NCBI GenBank assembly: GCA_964017065.1
Contig: OZ024791.1
Location: 222,501 to 286,500, forward strand
Origin: Haliclona indistincta
Lineage: Eukaryota > Porifera > Demospongiae > Haplosclerida > Chalinidae
Reading direction: 5' to 3'
Length of the DNA stretch: 64,000 bases
Part shown: positions 1-12,969 of the stretch, piece after piece
Numbering within the stretch: position 1 is the first letter of the stretch
Layout: the number at the start of each line of letters is the position of its first letter
Notes under the pieces: generated by a model
Databases searched by the model: none
Seen by the model: only the letters and a program-made list of their open reading frames with translations
What the model was told of the DNA's origin: nothing
Position numbers and translations under genes: made by a program

Positions 1-120
1 AGAATAGGAATAATGCATCAAAATAGTCTTGTGTATGCACATGGCGTGTCACTGAATGTCCCATTGAGGAAGATTAGTTGCTCTGTATATAGGAGAAACA
101 CAGTGAGTGAGTGAATGAGT

Positions 121-125
121 GTGTT

Positions 126-195
<70 letters not shown>

Positions 196-200
196 TGAAC
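121..200. repeat. (GT)n microsatellite
   Basis: Almost pure GT dinucleotide run just downstream of the NCAPD3 stop codon. It probably lies in its 3' UTR or flank. Confidence 0.95.
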
Positions 201-242
201 GTGTGTGAGTGTCTGTGTGTGTATGTGTGTGTTGTATAGTGC

Positions 243-3200
243 TCACTCATCATTAGTGTCACTATCCGGTAGTCTCATCACTATATCAGCTACTGGTGTA
301 GCCGCTCCTTCTCCCTCCTCTACTGGTCTAGAGCCAGCCGGGCCAGCAGCAGCAGCAGTAGTAGCATAGGATGATACAGATCGATTGACAGGGATAGGAG
401 AGGAAGAGAGGAATGAGTTGACATTGAAACTGAGAGTATCACCAAGACCAGCTATACGAGAGAGAGGGGGGAGAGAGAGAAAGAGAGGGAGGGAGAGAGG
501 GAGGGAGAGAGGGAGGGAGAGAGGGAGGGAGAGAGGGAGGGAGGGAGGGAGGGAGAGAGAGAGAAAAGGGAGAGAGAGAGCCATCTATCGACTAGTAATC
601 ATTCAACCAAGAGTGTGTGGGAGCTAGTCTTTAGTTCACGACATGTGGGCACAACAGTGCTACTGATAGCAATCACTATCCAATGTCATCTACCCACCAT
701 CATCATGATCATCAGTGGCTCCAGTAGGATGGATAACAGCTGCCTGTATATGAACATGATAGAGTGACACTAGTGCCTAGCTATAGCTGTCTTACAGGAG
801 TAGTGGTACTGGGTCCAGCTAGAGCTCTAGTGAAGGGTAGTAGGATAAGGTGATGATAGATCACTGCTCACCTCATGGTCTTCCTAGCTGAGGTAAGGAG
901 AGCTATCTTACTGAGAGGCATACGAGGTGTTCGTGTGAAGAGAGGACGAACAGAGGGCAATGGTGATGCTTGCGGCTGCTGCTGGAGGAGTAATAAGGGA
1001 GGTACACAGCACGAAAGAGTGGCTCACTGGTACAGGTGTCCTGACGCCATCATCCTCACTATCCTGTGCTCTACAGGCAGTAACTAGAGGAGACGAGACT
1101 CCGCCCACTGAACAACACACAGTGACGAGAGTGTGTGTAGGAGAGCAGCTGCCTACCATTGGTGTGTGCTAGTGGAGAGCTGTCAGCAAGCTGGGGAGAG
1201 GCCATGGCTGGGTCATGGCGTGGTAGAGCCTGACGCAGCTGAGGAGAGGTGAGTGCCACGTTAGCATTAGCAGCTACTGATCCCAGAGCCTGAGGGGTTA
1301 ATAATGGAGACACCTGAGAGGAAGAATGAGAATAATAAATATGTGTGTGAAAAGAAGAACCATGGCTGACAATAGAGCCACAATGTGTGGCTGACAATAG
1401 AGCCACACAATATGTGTAGAAAGATTAATAGCAACAGAGCACTTGAGCTACGTACCAGTTGAGCATGTGGTGTTACAGTTGGTAGTTGATCAGGTACTGC
1501 CGCCATGGCGGCAGCTGATGACACTTCCTCTTGGAACCGCCTTAGATCAAACTCAATCTCTTCAGCTAACTGAGGGTCACTGGCCAGAATATCTGATAGA
1601 GAGACACGGACACTGCTAGCTTGAGTGAGTGGTGATGGTGCTTGAGTGTGTGGTGATGGTGCTTGAGTGAGTGGTGATGGTGCTTGAGTGAGTGGTGATG
1701 GTGCTTGAGTGTGTGGTGATGGTGCTTGAGTGAGTGGTGATGGTGCTTGAGTGTGTGGTGATGGTGCTCGAGTGTGTGGTGATGGTGCTTGAGTGTGTGG
1801 TGATGGTGCTTGAGTGTGTTGTGATGGTGCTCGAGTGTGTGGTGATGGTGCTTGAGTGAGTGGTGATGGTGCTTGAGTGAGTGGTGATGGTGCTTGAGTG
1901 GTGATGGTGCTTGAGTGTGTGGTGATGGTGCTTGAGTGAGTGGGTGATGGTGCTACCCTTTATCTCAGTAGGGAAGTCTTTATGTAGCTCGCTCAGATAC
2001 ATCATCAGGTCCTTCAGCAGTGGAGAGTGCTCCTTCTCCAACTACACAATACATCAGAGATCATTACTAGCAGCAGTTACATTGCAAGTTGTGTCACTAT
2101 ACCTAATCTCATCGAACATTATACCCAACACCTTAATAACCACACACAGTAATTAATAACCACCACCTCAATACCTTAACTTTGTACTTTTAGACTAATG
2201 CATCTCTTCCTGACGTACCAAGTGTTTGGTTGCTATGACGATGGGTACAATATTGTCCAGAGCGTTCTTCTTGACGATCTGAGTGATGATCTTGGTCTGA
2301 GCTGTTGCCATGACAACACCAAAGGCATCTCCTTCCTGAGCTGCCTCCTCTTGTGCTGAGCGACGCAATGTGGTCAGCTTGATATCCTGAGGGAGAGAGG
2401 TCAAGGCAGGGAGGATAGATGATAACTGGAACAGCATAATATTTAGTAGTACCAAGCAGTCTATGAACATGGTTTGAATTTATGTGTGGGAATTTCTTGC
2501 AAAAATGGACCATTATTTAGGTTACACCATGTAGCAGTATAATTTCCACTGTTGTGAATTCATCAAACTACAGTGCAACAATAATAAGCTGCATCTCCAC
2601 AACTATGATGAGCTTCTCTGCCTCTCCCCAACTATGATGAGCTTCTCTGCCTCTCCCCAACTATGATGAGCTTCTCTGCCTCTCCCCAACTATGATGAGC
2701 TTCTCTGCCTCTCCCCAACTATGATGAGCTTCTCTGCCTCTCCCCAACTATGATGAGCTTCTCTGCCTCTCCCCAACTATGATGAGCTTCTCTGCCTCTC
2801 CACAACTATGATGAGCTTCTCTGCCTCTCCACAACTATGATGAGCTTCTCTGCCTCTCCACAACTATGATGCGCTTCTCTGCCTCTCCACAACTATGATG
2901 AGCTTCTCTGCCTCTCCACAACTATGATGAGCTTCTCTGCCTCTCCACAACTATGATGTATGCATGCCATTGTAACGCTGAAAGTTAGAGCTGGTTCTTT
3001 AGTAGTGGAATGACATAGCTCCAAATATCTAAGCTATTGTGCACTTCATGATAAAAGCACCAAACTTGGTACACCTATACTGTAAGACCCTGCAAATAAT
3101 TTTAGACATGCAATTCTAGCTATTATGCTGTAACAATTTGTTCACTGTAAACACTATTAAAAGGTGCTAATTGAGGTGTGACATAATTATGATTGCGTAT

Positions 3201-6200
3201 AATACCAGATTTAGTGAGATGTAGGAACATGTTGAAATAGCATACTGACACCTCAGAGCACATGCATCACAATAAATCACAGACTGAAGCACCTAAGGTC
3301 ACAGATGCTGAAGCAAGGTAGTGTGAAGAGCATGCTCTTCAGGTCTTTCTTCAATATATTTTCAAACAGCTGGAACAAGTGACATGGCTAGATCTAGTTT
3401 GGGACAGTAGCTGATACCCTCAAAACAACTGCAAAACGTGGAAAAGGAATGCGGCTAAGATTTGTTGCTTCTGCTAGCATACCAGGCAACTTGTACTGGC
3501 TGGCAATAGGTTTGCTATGCACTTTGAGTACGTAATTTTGGCGCGTAAAAATAAGGGCGTGGAGTAACACGTGGTTGTGGAATGCAGCATGGACAACCAG
3601 CAGGACGAACACATGGCCGATGAGATCCAGAGAACAGAACAGGCTCATGGTGCACAGGACGCGCGGTCGCATCAGCAAGATGAACAGAGGGAACAGCATC
3701 ACACGGAAGAGGTTTTGTTACTTTGCGAACAGCAACAAAACTTGGTTGGTTGTCAAAGAAGACCATTTCGAATCTGCCTCCAAGATTTTTGAGGGTACAA
3801 ACATCAAGATCACCTTTGAGGGCCGGCGCTACCTTGGCTCTGCCATCGGGACCTCTGGATTTGTAACAAGCTACATTCAATCTCTGGTTGACAAATGGAT
3901 TGATGAGATCAAAACTCTTTCTGATATAGCTGTTTCAGAACCCCAATCGGCTTATGCTGCTCTTACACACGGACTTCAAAACCATTGGGGCTTCATCCAA
4001 CATTGTCATAAGGACATACATCACCTTTTGCAACCATTAGAAGATGTCATCAGCACCCGTCTACTTCCTTCCTTGACCGGAAGAGATACACCAAATGAGC
4101 TGGAGAGACAGCTAATAGCTTTACCAGCTCGTTTGGGTGGTCTTGGCATAACTAATCCAGCTGCCCCCTCTGACCTCTTTGATCAATCACAACGACTGAC
4201 AGCACCTATCAAAGATCTGATAGTACAACAGGATGAAGAGCTTGGAGATGCCCTGGAGATTCAACAACATACTAAATCTTTGATTCGTTCAGATCGAAAA
4301 AAACAGCAAAAGATCACAGCAACCAACTTGAAGTCCCTTCTTCCTACTAATCTCAAACGAGTTTCTGAGCTTGCAAGTGAGAGGGGAGCTTCGAACTGGT
4401 TAACAGTTTTGCCTCTAAAAGATCATGGTTTTAATTTACACAAAGGAGCATTTCGTGATGCACTTTGTCTGAGATATGGATGGTCTTTATCTAACCTCCC
4501 AACCAAGTGTCCCTGTGGTGCCAACTTCTCTGTCGAACATGCACTGACCTGCGCAACCGGAGGCTTCACTATTATCAGGCACAATGAGATACGTGATGTT
4601 CTTGGAAGCCTCCTAACTGAAACGTGTCATGATGTAGCTATAGAACCAACCCTACAACCATTGACTGGGGAGACTCTCTCTCTGTTGAGTGCCAACCGAG
4701 ACGAGTATGCTAGACTTGATGTTGCCGCCAGTGGTATCTGGGGGGGCAGATTTGAGCGAACATTTTTTGAAGTGCGGGTGTTCAACCCCTACGCTCCCTC
4801 GAATCAAACCCCCTGCATCCAATCAAGCTACCGAAGACATGAGAATGAGAAGAGAAGGAAATATGAACAACGAGTTGTTGAGATCGAGCAATCTACTTTT
4901 GTCCCATTTGTACTCGCATGTACTGGAGGAATAGGCCCCGCTGCTACTTTGACTCTGAAGAGAATTGGAAACCTTCTCACTGAAAAACATGATGCTTCCT
5001 ATGGTCAGATAATGGGTTTTCTGAGGAGTCGACTGAGTTTCGCTCTACTGCGCTCCACCCTTATGTGCTTGCGAGGAACCAGGTCCGCAAAATCTAAGCC
5101 CTTTAACCTAAAGACAGATACTCTAACTTTAGCCATTGCAGAGGGCAATGGATCTGGTTAAACTGTTTTAATATTTTTCTCTACAAAATCTGAATTGGTC
5201 CTACATAAATTTTATTTTTATTTTTACCTACTCGTTACATCATGTACCTGTCTTAATAACATTTTGGTCACTAAAAAATCACACGGAAGAGGTCCAGGAG
5301 TCGCCGCTAGTACTAGCCCGTGATGACGAACAGCAAGGAGATGCAGCAGCAGCAGCTACACAAGACGAGGCCACGCCGCCTCAACACGAACCCCAACATC
5401 GTCCAGAGCCCATGAACGAGACTGCACCGTCCCAGCAGCAACAGCGAGACCGAGACGAACACTATTACATGAGCATGTACTGTGTAGAGGATTGTTATAA
5501 TCCACAGAAAGCTAAGATGATAAACTGACTAGACATGCATGTATTGCTGCAATGGACCGACTAGTACATGTTGTAGTATGTGTGATGTGTAACTCCCTGT
5601 GTGCTGATAACGTGTATTATAATTATGAGCAGTGTGATGTGTATCGCTGATAATGTGTATTATATCTGTGGTTAGACAGTAGATTTTACTGATCCCTTGA
5701 ACTTCTCTGTGGTAGTCAACAAACTGATGAGTTTTTATGGAAGAGACAGTTAGAACAACTGGGGCTAGTATCAATGATATTCATGATCTAACTCCACTCC
5801 GGAGTACCAGCCTCTGGTTTTTTTCAAGACAATTATTATTGATTTGCTGCTTCAGCATACAAGGAGGCAATTTTTACCTTGCAGGTAAGAATAGCCAGTG
5901 TGTCCTTGATAAGGTGGGTGGAGTCATCCTCTAGCACTATCACACCATCGACCACACCTCCTAGTATCTGTAGGGACACAGAACCTCACGAAGCAGTGTC
6001 TAGCTTGCTTACCTCATGACACAGCTTGGTGGTTAGTTGGAAGCGATGCTCATCTGTCATATGTGACAACAGGAACTGATATATGGTCATACGACTAGCG
6101 CTGTTATCAGAACCAGCCAATGAGAACAACTCACGCTCTCTATCAGACTGAGGGAACTGGTTGAACACTATAGGACATACAAACCCAGTTCATCGTAACT

Positions 6201-7552
6201 ATAGCAACCTAACCACAGAGCTGAATATAACGCTTGGAGTTGTCTGTCCTAGTGTAGCAAAATTTGAGAATTTTTGCCTGGACATGCTCATTTCTCAATG
6301 AATTTGCCCAACTATAGGTAGTTGAACTTGAAAATGTGCTAATGATAGTACTGTCTAAACTGAGTCCACCAAATGTTTGGTTGACTGGTCACTAGTTCAC
6401 TGGTCTCCAGACTCTCCACTGAGACTGCTAACCAAGAGTAGTTTTGGTTCAGCAAAGTAGTAAAATGCACAGAAACAATGACCAGACGTTATTTTCAGCT
6501 CTGCCTAACCTTGTCAACAACAGCTAACGTACTATGGTGCAATCTACATGTGCCTGTAGTACCTCTGTGTTTGTGATACCCATTAAAGTGGAATATACAC
6601 TCGATGAAGTGATGGTAGAACATGTTGGGTTGGCGGGCTAGTAGCAGCTGTACTAGACAGAACTCAGTCAGCTTACTGAGATGATCATCCACTAGAGTAG
6701 ACACAAACTGATAGAACAGTGATCCCTTCCACTTGATATAGTCATCCTGCATTATAGAGAGCAGCTGCATAATGTGATGATGATATTGAGTTGTCATGAG
6801 CTCATAGATCATCATCATGTTAGTTACCACTGCTTGAACCACAGATTTACTTGTGTAAATGTTAGTCAACTTAGTAGTGCCAGTCTGGCAAGAAAGCCAG
6901 ACTGTAGTTAACTTCACAGGAGGGTCAAGTGGTCAGGTGTCCCTTGCCACTTATATGAACACCCCACTACTGCGATCACAGCATGCACACTCTGCAAAGC
7001 ACAGTCAACGCATTTGACACTAGCTGCTTCATCTTTCCCTATTCCAGCCTCACTCCTCATACCATGACACTTGTATTTTGTGCAAATTAATAATAATTAA
7101 TTTAGGGGCGGGGGATACCTGGGCCCAAATGGGGTCCACCGTCCACCCAGCACGCTTGTTGGGTGCCCCATGTCCAGCTCTCTGCCCACCATTCTGCCAA
7201 CCAATTGCAAACATAACGTTACACGCATGGGCGGAGGCTCACGCACACATCCCGAAGAAGTTAACTAGTTATCATTAGCTAACACACTATAAATCCAATT
7301 ATAATTACATGTGACATGTGATACCATACAGTGAGAAACTTTGGTGGACAAAATTTTGGCAGATTGCACACGAAACACCAAAATTTTAACCGCCAAAATG
7401 AAATGATTGTGCGTGTGTCTATCCGCCTTGGCATCAATTCGCCAAAATATTAGCCGCCAAAATCTATTCTTAGCAAATTCACCAAAATTTTGTCCACCAA
7501 AATTTCTTGCTATAAGGTAATCTGCTGATTGTTGACAGCATTATACAGTGAC

Positions 7553-7613
<61 letters not shown>

Positions 7614-8824
7614 TATACCTGAAGGAGATGAGCTAGTAGAGTGAGACACTGCTTACGAACAAGAAGCGAAGGATCCTTGAGACAGACAGCCACACTGGGA
7701 ATATATGGATCCACCTTAGCAGAATACCTGATGATGGAGGGAGTATGATACTGCAGGAGAGGGTAATCCCTACCTCACGGCTAGGTCACAGAGGACCACT
7801 ACAATGTTGTTCCTAATGACAGCTTGTGTTGAGTACTGGAGCTCACGTGACATCAGTACCAGGCTGTTCTTGGCAATATCCTCATTCTGGAGGCACAGCT
7901 TACCTACAGCATACACATCCTCACTCCCATACCACCCAGTCATACACATCCTCACTCCCATACCACCCAGTCATACACATTCTCACTCCCATACCACCCA
8001 GTCATACACATCCTCACTCCCATACCATCCAGTCATACACATCCTCACTCCCATACCACCCAGTCTACACATCCTCACTCCCATACCACCCAGTCATACA
8101 CATTCTCACTCCCATACCACCCAGTCATACACACCCTCACTCCCATACCACCCAGTCATACACATCCTCACTCCCATACCACCCATACTATGGTTATACA
8201 CATCCTCACTCCCATACCACGTACCCAGTCATCCCATACTGACCTAAAGTAACATAGGCATGAGCCCGCAGTGCTGGAGTGAAGCGGAGGTTACTGAAGT
8301 GAGATATTTCCTGAGATAAGACCACACCATCTCCAATATCTGGAGCCTCACTGGTTGCTACTAGCAACGACTGAATCAACACTCCTGTGTGTGGTGATGT
8401 GTGGGCGGGGCATAGCTGGGGAGGGAGATGGTGTGAGTGACGTGAGTGAGTGATCGAGCACCTGAGCAATCTCTCCTAGTGTGAACAAATACAATATGAC
8501 CTGATCCTCGTTCAACCCTACATAATCACATGATCATGATAGCAAGTCACATGACTATCATATGATTACCTTGTGACAGTCCCATGAGTGTAGAGACATG
8601 TTGTTCACAGCAGTGCAGAATATCCTCCAGCCAGCTGTCCAACAGAGACTAACAGAAAGAGAGGAGGAAAGGATCGATGAAGGAAGGGAATGGATGGATC
8701 ACCTGATATTGTGCTTGTGATGATGTGAGTGTGTGACACAAGAGAGTGAGTGTGGTCATCACCGTGGTAACCACGGCAACCGGCAGCTCAAACGAAGATA
8801 ACATGACCAGTAATCGATCTGAGA

Positions 8825-8886
<62 letters not shown>

Positions 8887-9259
8887 GAGAGTGAGCGAAT
8901 GAGAATGTCCATAGGGGAGTGCACCTTTAATATCATTGAGGGCATGTCGTGATAGTTGCCGTGATGTATTACCAATAACACTCAATACTGATACTACTAT
9001 CTGTACATTATCAGTTGTCATGGCAACATCTTGCTCCACCCACTTCTTCCAGTTATCCAGTACGAAGCCAGGATCAATGTGTTGAGTGAAGGGAGCGGTA
9101 TCAGCTAGCATCATCCAGGCAGCTTGGTGACGAGAGGTTATGGTAGTGTTAGCAGATAGGAGAGAGATGAGTGAGGGAGAGAGCTTGCCAGGTAGGGACC
9201 ACTGCTGGAGAGCTAGCCGTAAGCAACGCCTGCAGTGAGTGAGAGAAAGGAGAGAGAGA

Positions 9260-9301
<42 letters not shown>

Positions 9302-9341
9302 GAGAGGGAGAGAGAGAGAGGGAGAGAGAGGGAGAGAGAGG

Positions 9342-9421
<80 letters not shown>

Positions 9422-12400
9422 GGAGAGAGAGGGAGAGAACTCATATACTTGTGCATACCATCACTAATACCTGAGGTCTTGCTTGTCTTGCTGTACTATC
9501 TCATTGAGTAGTGTCCATGTAAACTCCTCCCCCTCACAGACTCCGCCCAATATCACCTCCTCCAGTATACTAAGGCACTTGTCCTTGGCCCCCACCTCAG
9601 GGTCCATCACCATCGGCAACACACCGTCCAGCCAGAACCTAGTGTGTGTATGTTGGTATGACACACATATCATGTGACTATCACCTGTATATCATGTGAC
9701 ATTGTTTATTCTCCATGGTGATATTAGTTAGTGACGTCATTGCTTGCTTGCGTACTGATAGAGCTGGATCTAGACAACGCTCATGGATAGCAGACACGTC
9801 CTACAGTCAGTACAGTAAGGGTTAATAGCTCTCTACTAAAATCAGTACAGTAAGGGTTAATAGCTCTCTACTAAAATCAGTACAGTAAGAGTTAATAGCT
9901 CTCTACTAAAATCAGTACAGTAAGAGTTAATAGCTCTCTACTAAAATCAGTACAGTAAGAGTTAATAGCTCTCTACTAAAATCAGTACAGTAAGAGTTAA
10001 TAGCTCTCTACTAGTTGCCGACCTGTTCCATGACTCCATTCCTCCGTAGCATAGCTAGTGACTCTAGTGCCTGTAGTGACGCCTTCCTGACAGCTACCTT
10101 GTTATCAGAGGTACGACGCTGTAACATACTCATCACTATACTGTCATCTAGACAGAGAGAGAGAGAGAGAGAGAGAGTGTTAGAGAGAGTGAGTGAGTGA
10201 GTATGAGTGAGTGAGTGAGAGAGAGAGAGAGTGATTGAGTGAGTGAGTGAAAGTGAGTGAGTGATTGTGTGAGTGAGTGAGTGTGTGAGTGAGTGAGTGA
10301 GAGACTACAACTAGTCTGAACTGCATGATGGGAGGGACTCACCATCAGTTGCTGTGTGGTGTGATGGAGTGGTTAGTAGTGGATCAGTGACTGTGAGTGA
10401 GAACACTGCCTTCTTAACAGCTTCTATGAGCCGGTGGTTGTCATGGTTACTAGCTGCTGCTGATAAACAAGTGAGTGCTTTAGCTCGCACACTAAATAGG
10501 GAAGGAGAGGAGTGAGTGAGTGTGAGGGAGTATTATCGTTACCTAGGTGATCTATCAGAGCATCTTGACAGCATCATCTTGACTAGGTAGTTATATGTTA
10601 GTCTATATTCACTATCACCTGGTAGTAGCTCATCACTCATTACATGGCGCAGTGGCTGATCCATTAGTTCACTCACTATATCCATCGCAAACACTCTGTA
10701 ACACACCTACACACAACAACATAACAACAATAGAGTCAGTAACACACCTACACAACAACATAACAACAATAGAGTCAGTAACACACCTACACAACAACAT
10801 AATAATAGAGAGTATAGTCACCCGTTTCCGGATAACGGCAAACTTCAGCTTCCCGTTAGGCATTAAGGCATTAGCGGGGTGGAGCGTGTCTTGTTTGATT
10901 TATTTACTCATGATAAACAGCGGAGTACGGTAAGTTACAGTGTCGTACTACTGTTGCGATGTGCAGTGCGTCACCAATAGCAGGATTTTACGATGGAATA
11001 GCCTTGAATAGTCAAGGTGCATTGCAGCTCGTAACTAAAGTCTTATGCAACAAACTGCTGTTTTTGGCATACTAACTCTGAACAAGACACCAGACAATAG
11101 ATAGCTACACACAAACTGTTGACAAGACATGAGAGAGCGCTGACATGGCCGCCTAAACCTTTACAGGAGGACACTCCTCCACACATAAAACACATGATCA
11201 CACGTGATGCTCTCCTGTTAAAATATCTCCCGGAAATGTGTATCTAAAACTCTCTTTACAAGGGACCTAGTGAGAAGAGGACATGCAATGAAATAACGAT
11301 GACATATTTACATGCTTCAGACTCAATGCAGAAGAGTATCTATAACTGAGTCTGAGCTAGCTGGAAAGCTGCTGTACAATTGTAAAAAGATACCAGGTTC
11401 AAAAAATAAGGCGGTAGACAAATAAATTTATAGTGAGAGTCCACTATAGTTTAGCTACCTTAGTGTTTAGCTACCTTAGTGTTTAGCTACCTTAGTGTTT
11501 AGCTACCTTAGTGTTTAGCTACCTTCGTGTTTAGCTACCTTAGTGTTTAGCTACCTTAGTGTTTAGCTACCTTAGTGTTTAGCTACCTTAGTGTTTAGCT
11601 ACCTTAGTGTTTCTGGAGAACTTGTAGATCCACAGCAGCATATCAGAGTAATCATGATGATTGAAGAGTGACATGAGTTGACACACAATGGCGGCTAGTC
11701 TGGAGCGATACTCAGCTCTATCAGGAGTCCTGACACACACATGCTGGACTAGAGTACGTAATGGACCAGCAATACACCCTCCACTAGTACGAGAGGACAG
11801 ATGCCTATAAGAGGAGAGAGAGAGAGAGAGGGGGGAGGGAGACGGAGAGGGGAGAGAGAGAGAGAGAGAAGACAGTAATATAATCTGAATACAATGAGAG
11901 AGGACAGTAATATAATCTGAATACAATGAGAGAGGACAGTAAGCTAAGAGGACATTGAACAGTGCCTACAAAGATAAGTAAGATATTCATTCACTACCAT
12001 AAACATAGAGCCTTTGCCAACAGCTAATTTCTCTAGATCATGACCAATTTTTATAAACATTTTACAGTATTTCTCGGTATTTCTTCTAAAAATTCGGCAC
12101 AAAATAAATAATTTCAGATTTGCTTGCCCATTATAATATTTGGAGATAATAATTGTGACAGAAGTGCTGAATAATTGGAGGTGTGGTAACGAGCATGTGT
12201 TTTGAACGAGAACGCATATACAGCTCTGTTCTATGATGTGCAGGACTTCTCACACATTGGTTGTTGACAAAGTGCTTGCCGAAATTTGGAGGCTTGGTAT
12301 GCATTTCAGCGACTAGCTGCCGAACAATAGATGGGGTTTCTTTACAAGAGATACAGTATTACTTCAAAATTTTTTCGAACTTACTAGAGAGTACTAATGA

Positions 12401-12705
12401 AAATTATTCATGCTCAAAATTTCTACGATTACAATTCAAAAATGTATCTCATTATCTCACGCATTGTGAGGCTCTAACCTGATGAATGTGACAGCATGTT
12501 GACTAGGTATAGTGAGGGGGAGGGGCAGAGTAGAGACCACACCCTCTTCACTTCATCAGTAACCATGGTGATGACAGGTAGTATATGATGGTACACCTCA
12601 GCTATGATACGATCTATGGCACCATGATGAGGACTACACAACACATTGAGACACGCCCACGATAGATAGTGGACTGGACAATGACGAGAGGTACTCTGCT
12701 GTGAG
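243..12705 (-). CDS. NCAPD3: NCAPD3 exons 7 to last (central and C-terminal block)
   Basis: Main exons by eye: 12,479-12,705; 11,603-11,804; 10,543-10,695; 10,343-10,491; 10,023-10,147; 9,685-9,800; 9,471-9,639; 8,934-9,229; about 8,573-8,650; about 8,470-8,520; about 8,250-8,390; 7,774-7,903; 7,619-7,727; 6,564-6,746; 6,014-6,168; about 5,879-5,970; about 2,190-2,430; about 1,950-2,040; about 1,453-1,614. Weaker low-complexity exons lie near 1,170-1,320 and 880-1,080. A probable last exon, 243-452, starts after a pyrimidine-rich AG acceptor and ends in an acidic tail (LPDSDTNDE). HEAT helices make up most of it; the last ~200 residues look disordered, as in the family. Several introns consist almost entirely of tandem repeat. 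Confidence 0.82.
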
Positions 12706-12706
12706 C

Positions 12707-12753
<47 letters not shown>

Positions 12754-12901
12754 AGGGAGAGGGAGAGGGAGAGGGAGAGGGAGAGGGAGAGGGAGAGGGA
12801 GAGGGAGAGGGAGAGGGAGAGGGAGAGGGAGAGGGAGAGGGAGAGGGAGAGGGAGAGGGAGAGGGAGAGGGAGAGGGAGAGGGAGAGGGAGAGGGAGAGG
12901 G

Positions 12902-12969
<68 letters not shown>

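Larger units (their letters stand above)
3589..5528 (+). pseudogene. Small Gln/Glu-rich intronless ORF split by a retroelement
   Basis: An ORF opens at ATG 3,589 ([12 protein letters not shown]...) and runs into a retroelement at 3,714. Beyond the element the same frame resumes at 5,294 and ends at TGA 5,526-5,528. Removing the 1,580-bp insertion (one copy of the 16-bp target duplication included) gives an uninterrupted frame of 119 codons, rich in Q, E, D and A with a short tyrosine/cysteine-containing tail. The insertion length is not a multiple of three and carries stops, so this allele is broken. It lies inside an NCAPD3 intron on the opposite strand. I do not recognise the protein. It could be a chance ORF, but long frame continuity across the insertion argues for a former gene. 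Confidence 0.55.

Noticed and set aside
3571..3792. 73-codon ORF running from the small gene into the retroelement
   Set aside because: Its C-terminal third is retroelement sequence read out of frame; the natural gene frame continues after the insertion.
7078..7278. 66-codon plus-strand ORF
   Set aside because: Begins and ends inside NCAPD3 intron sequence with no splice or family support.
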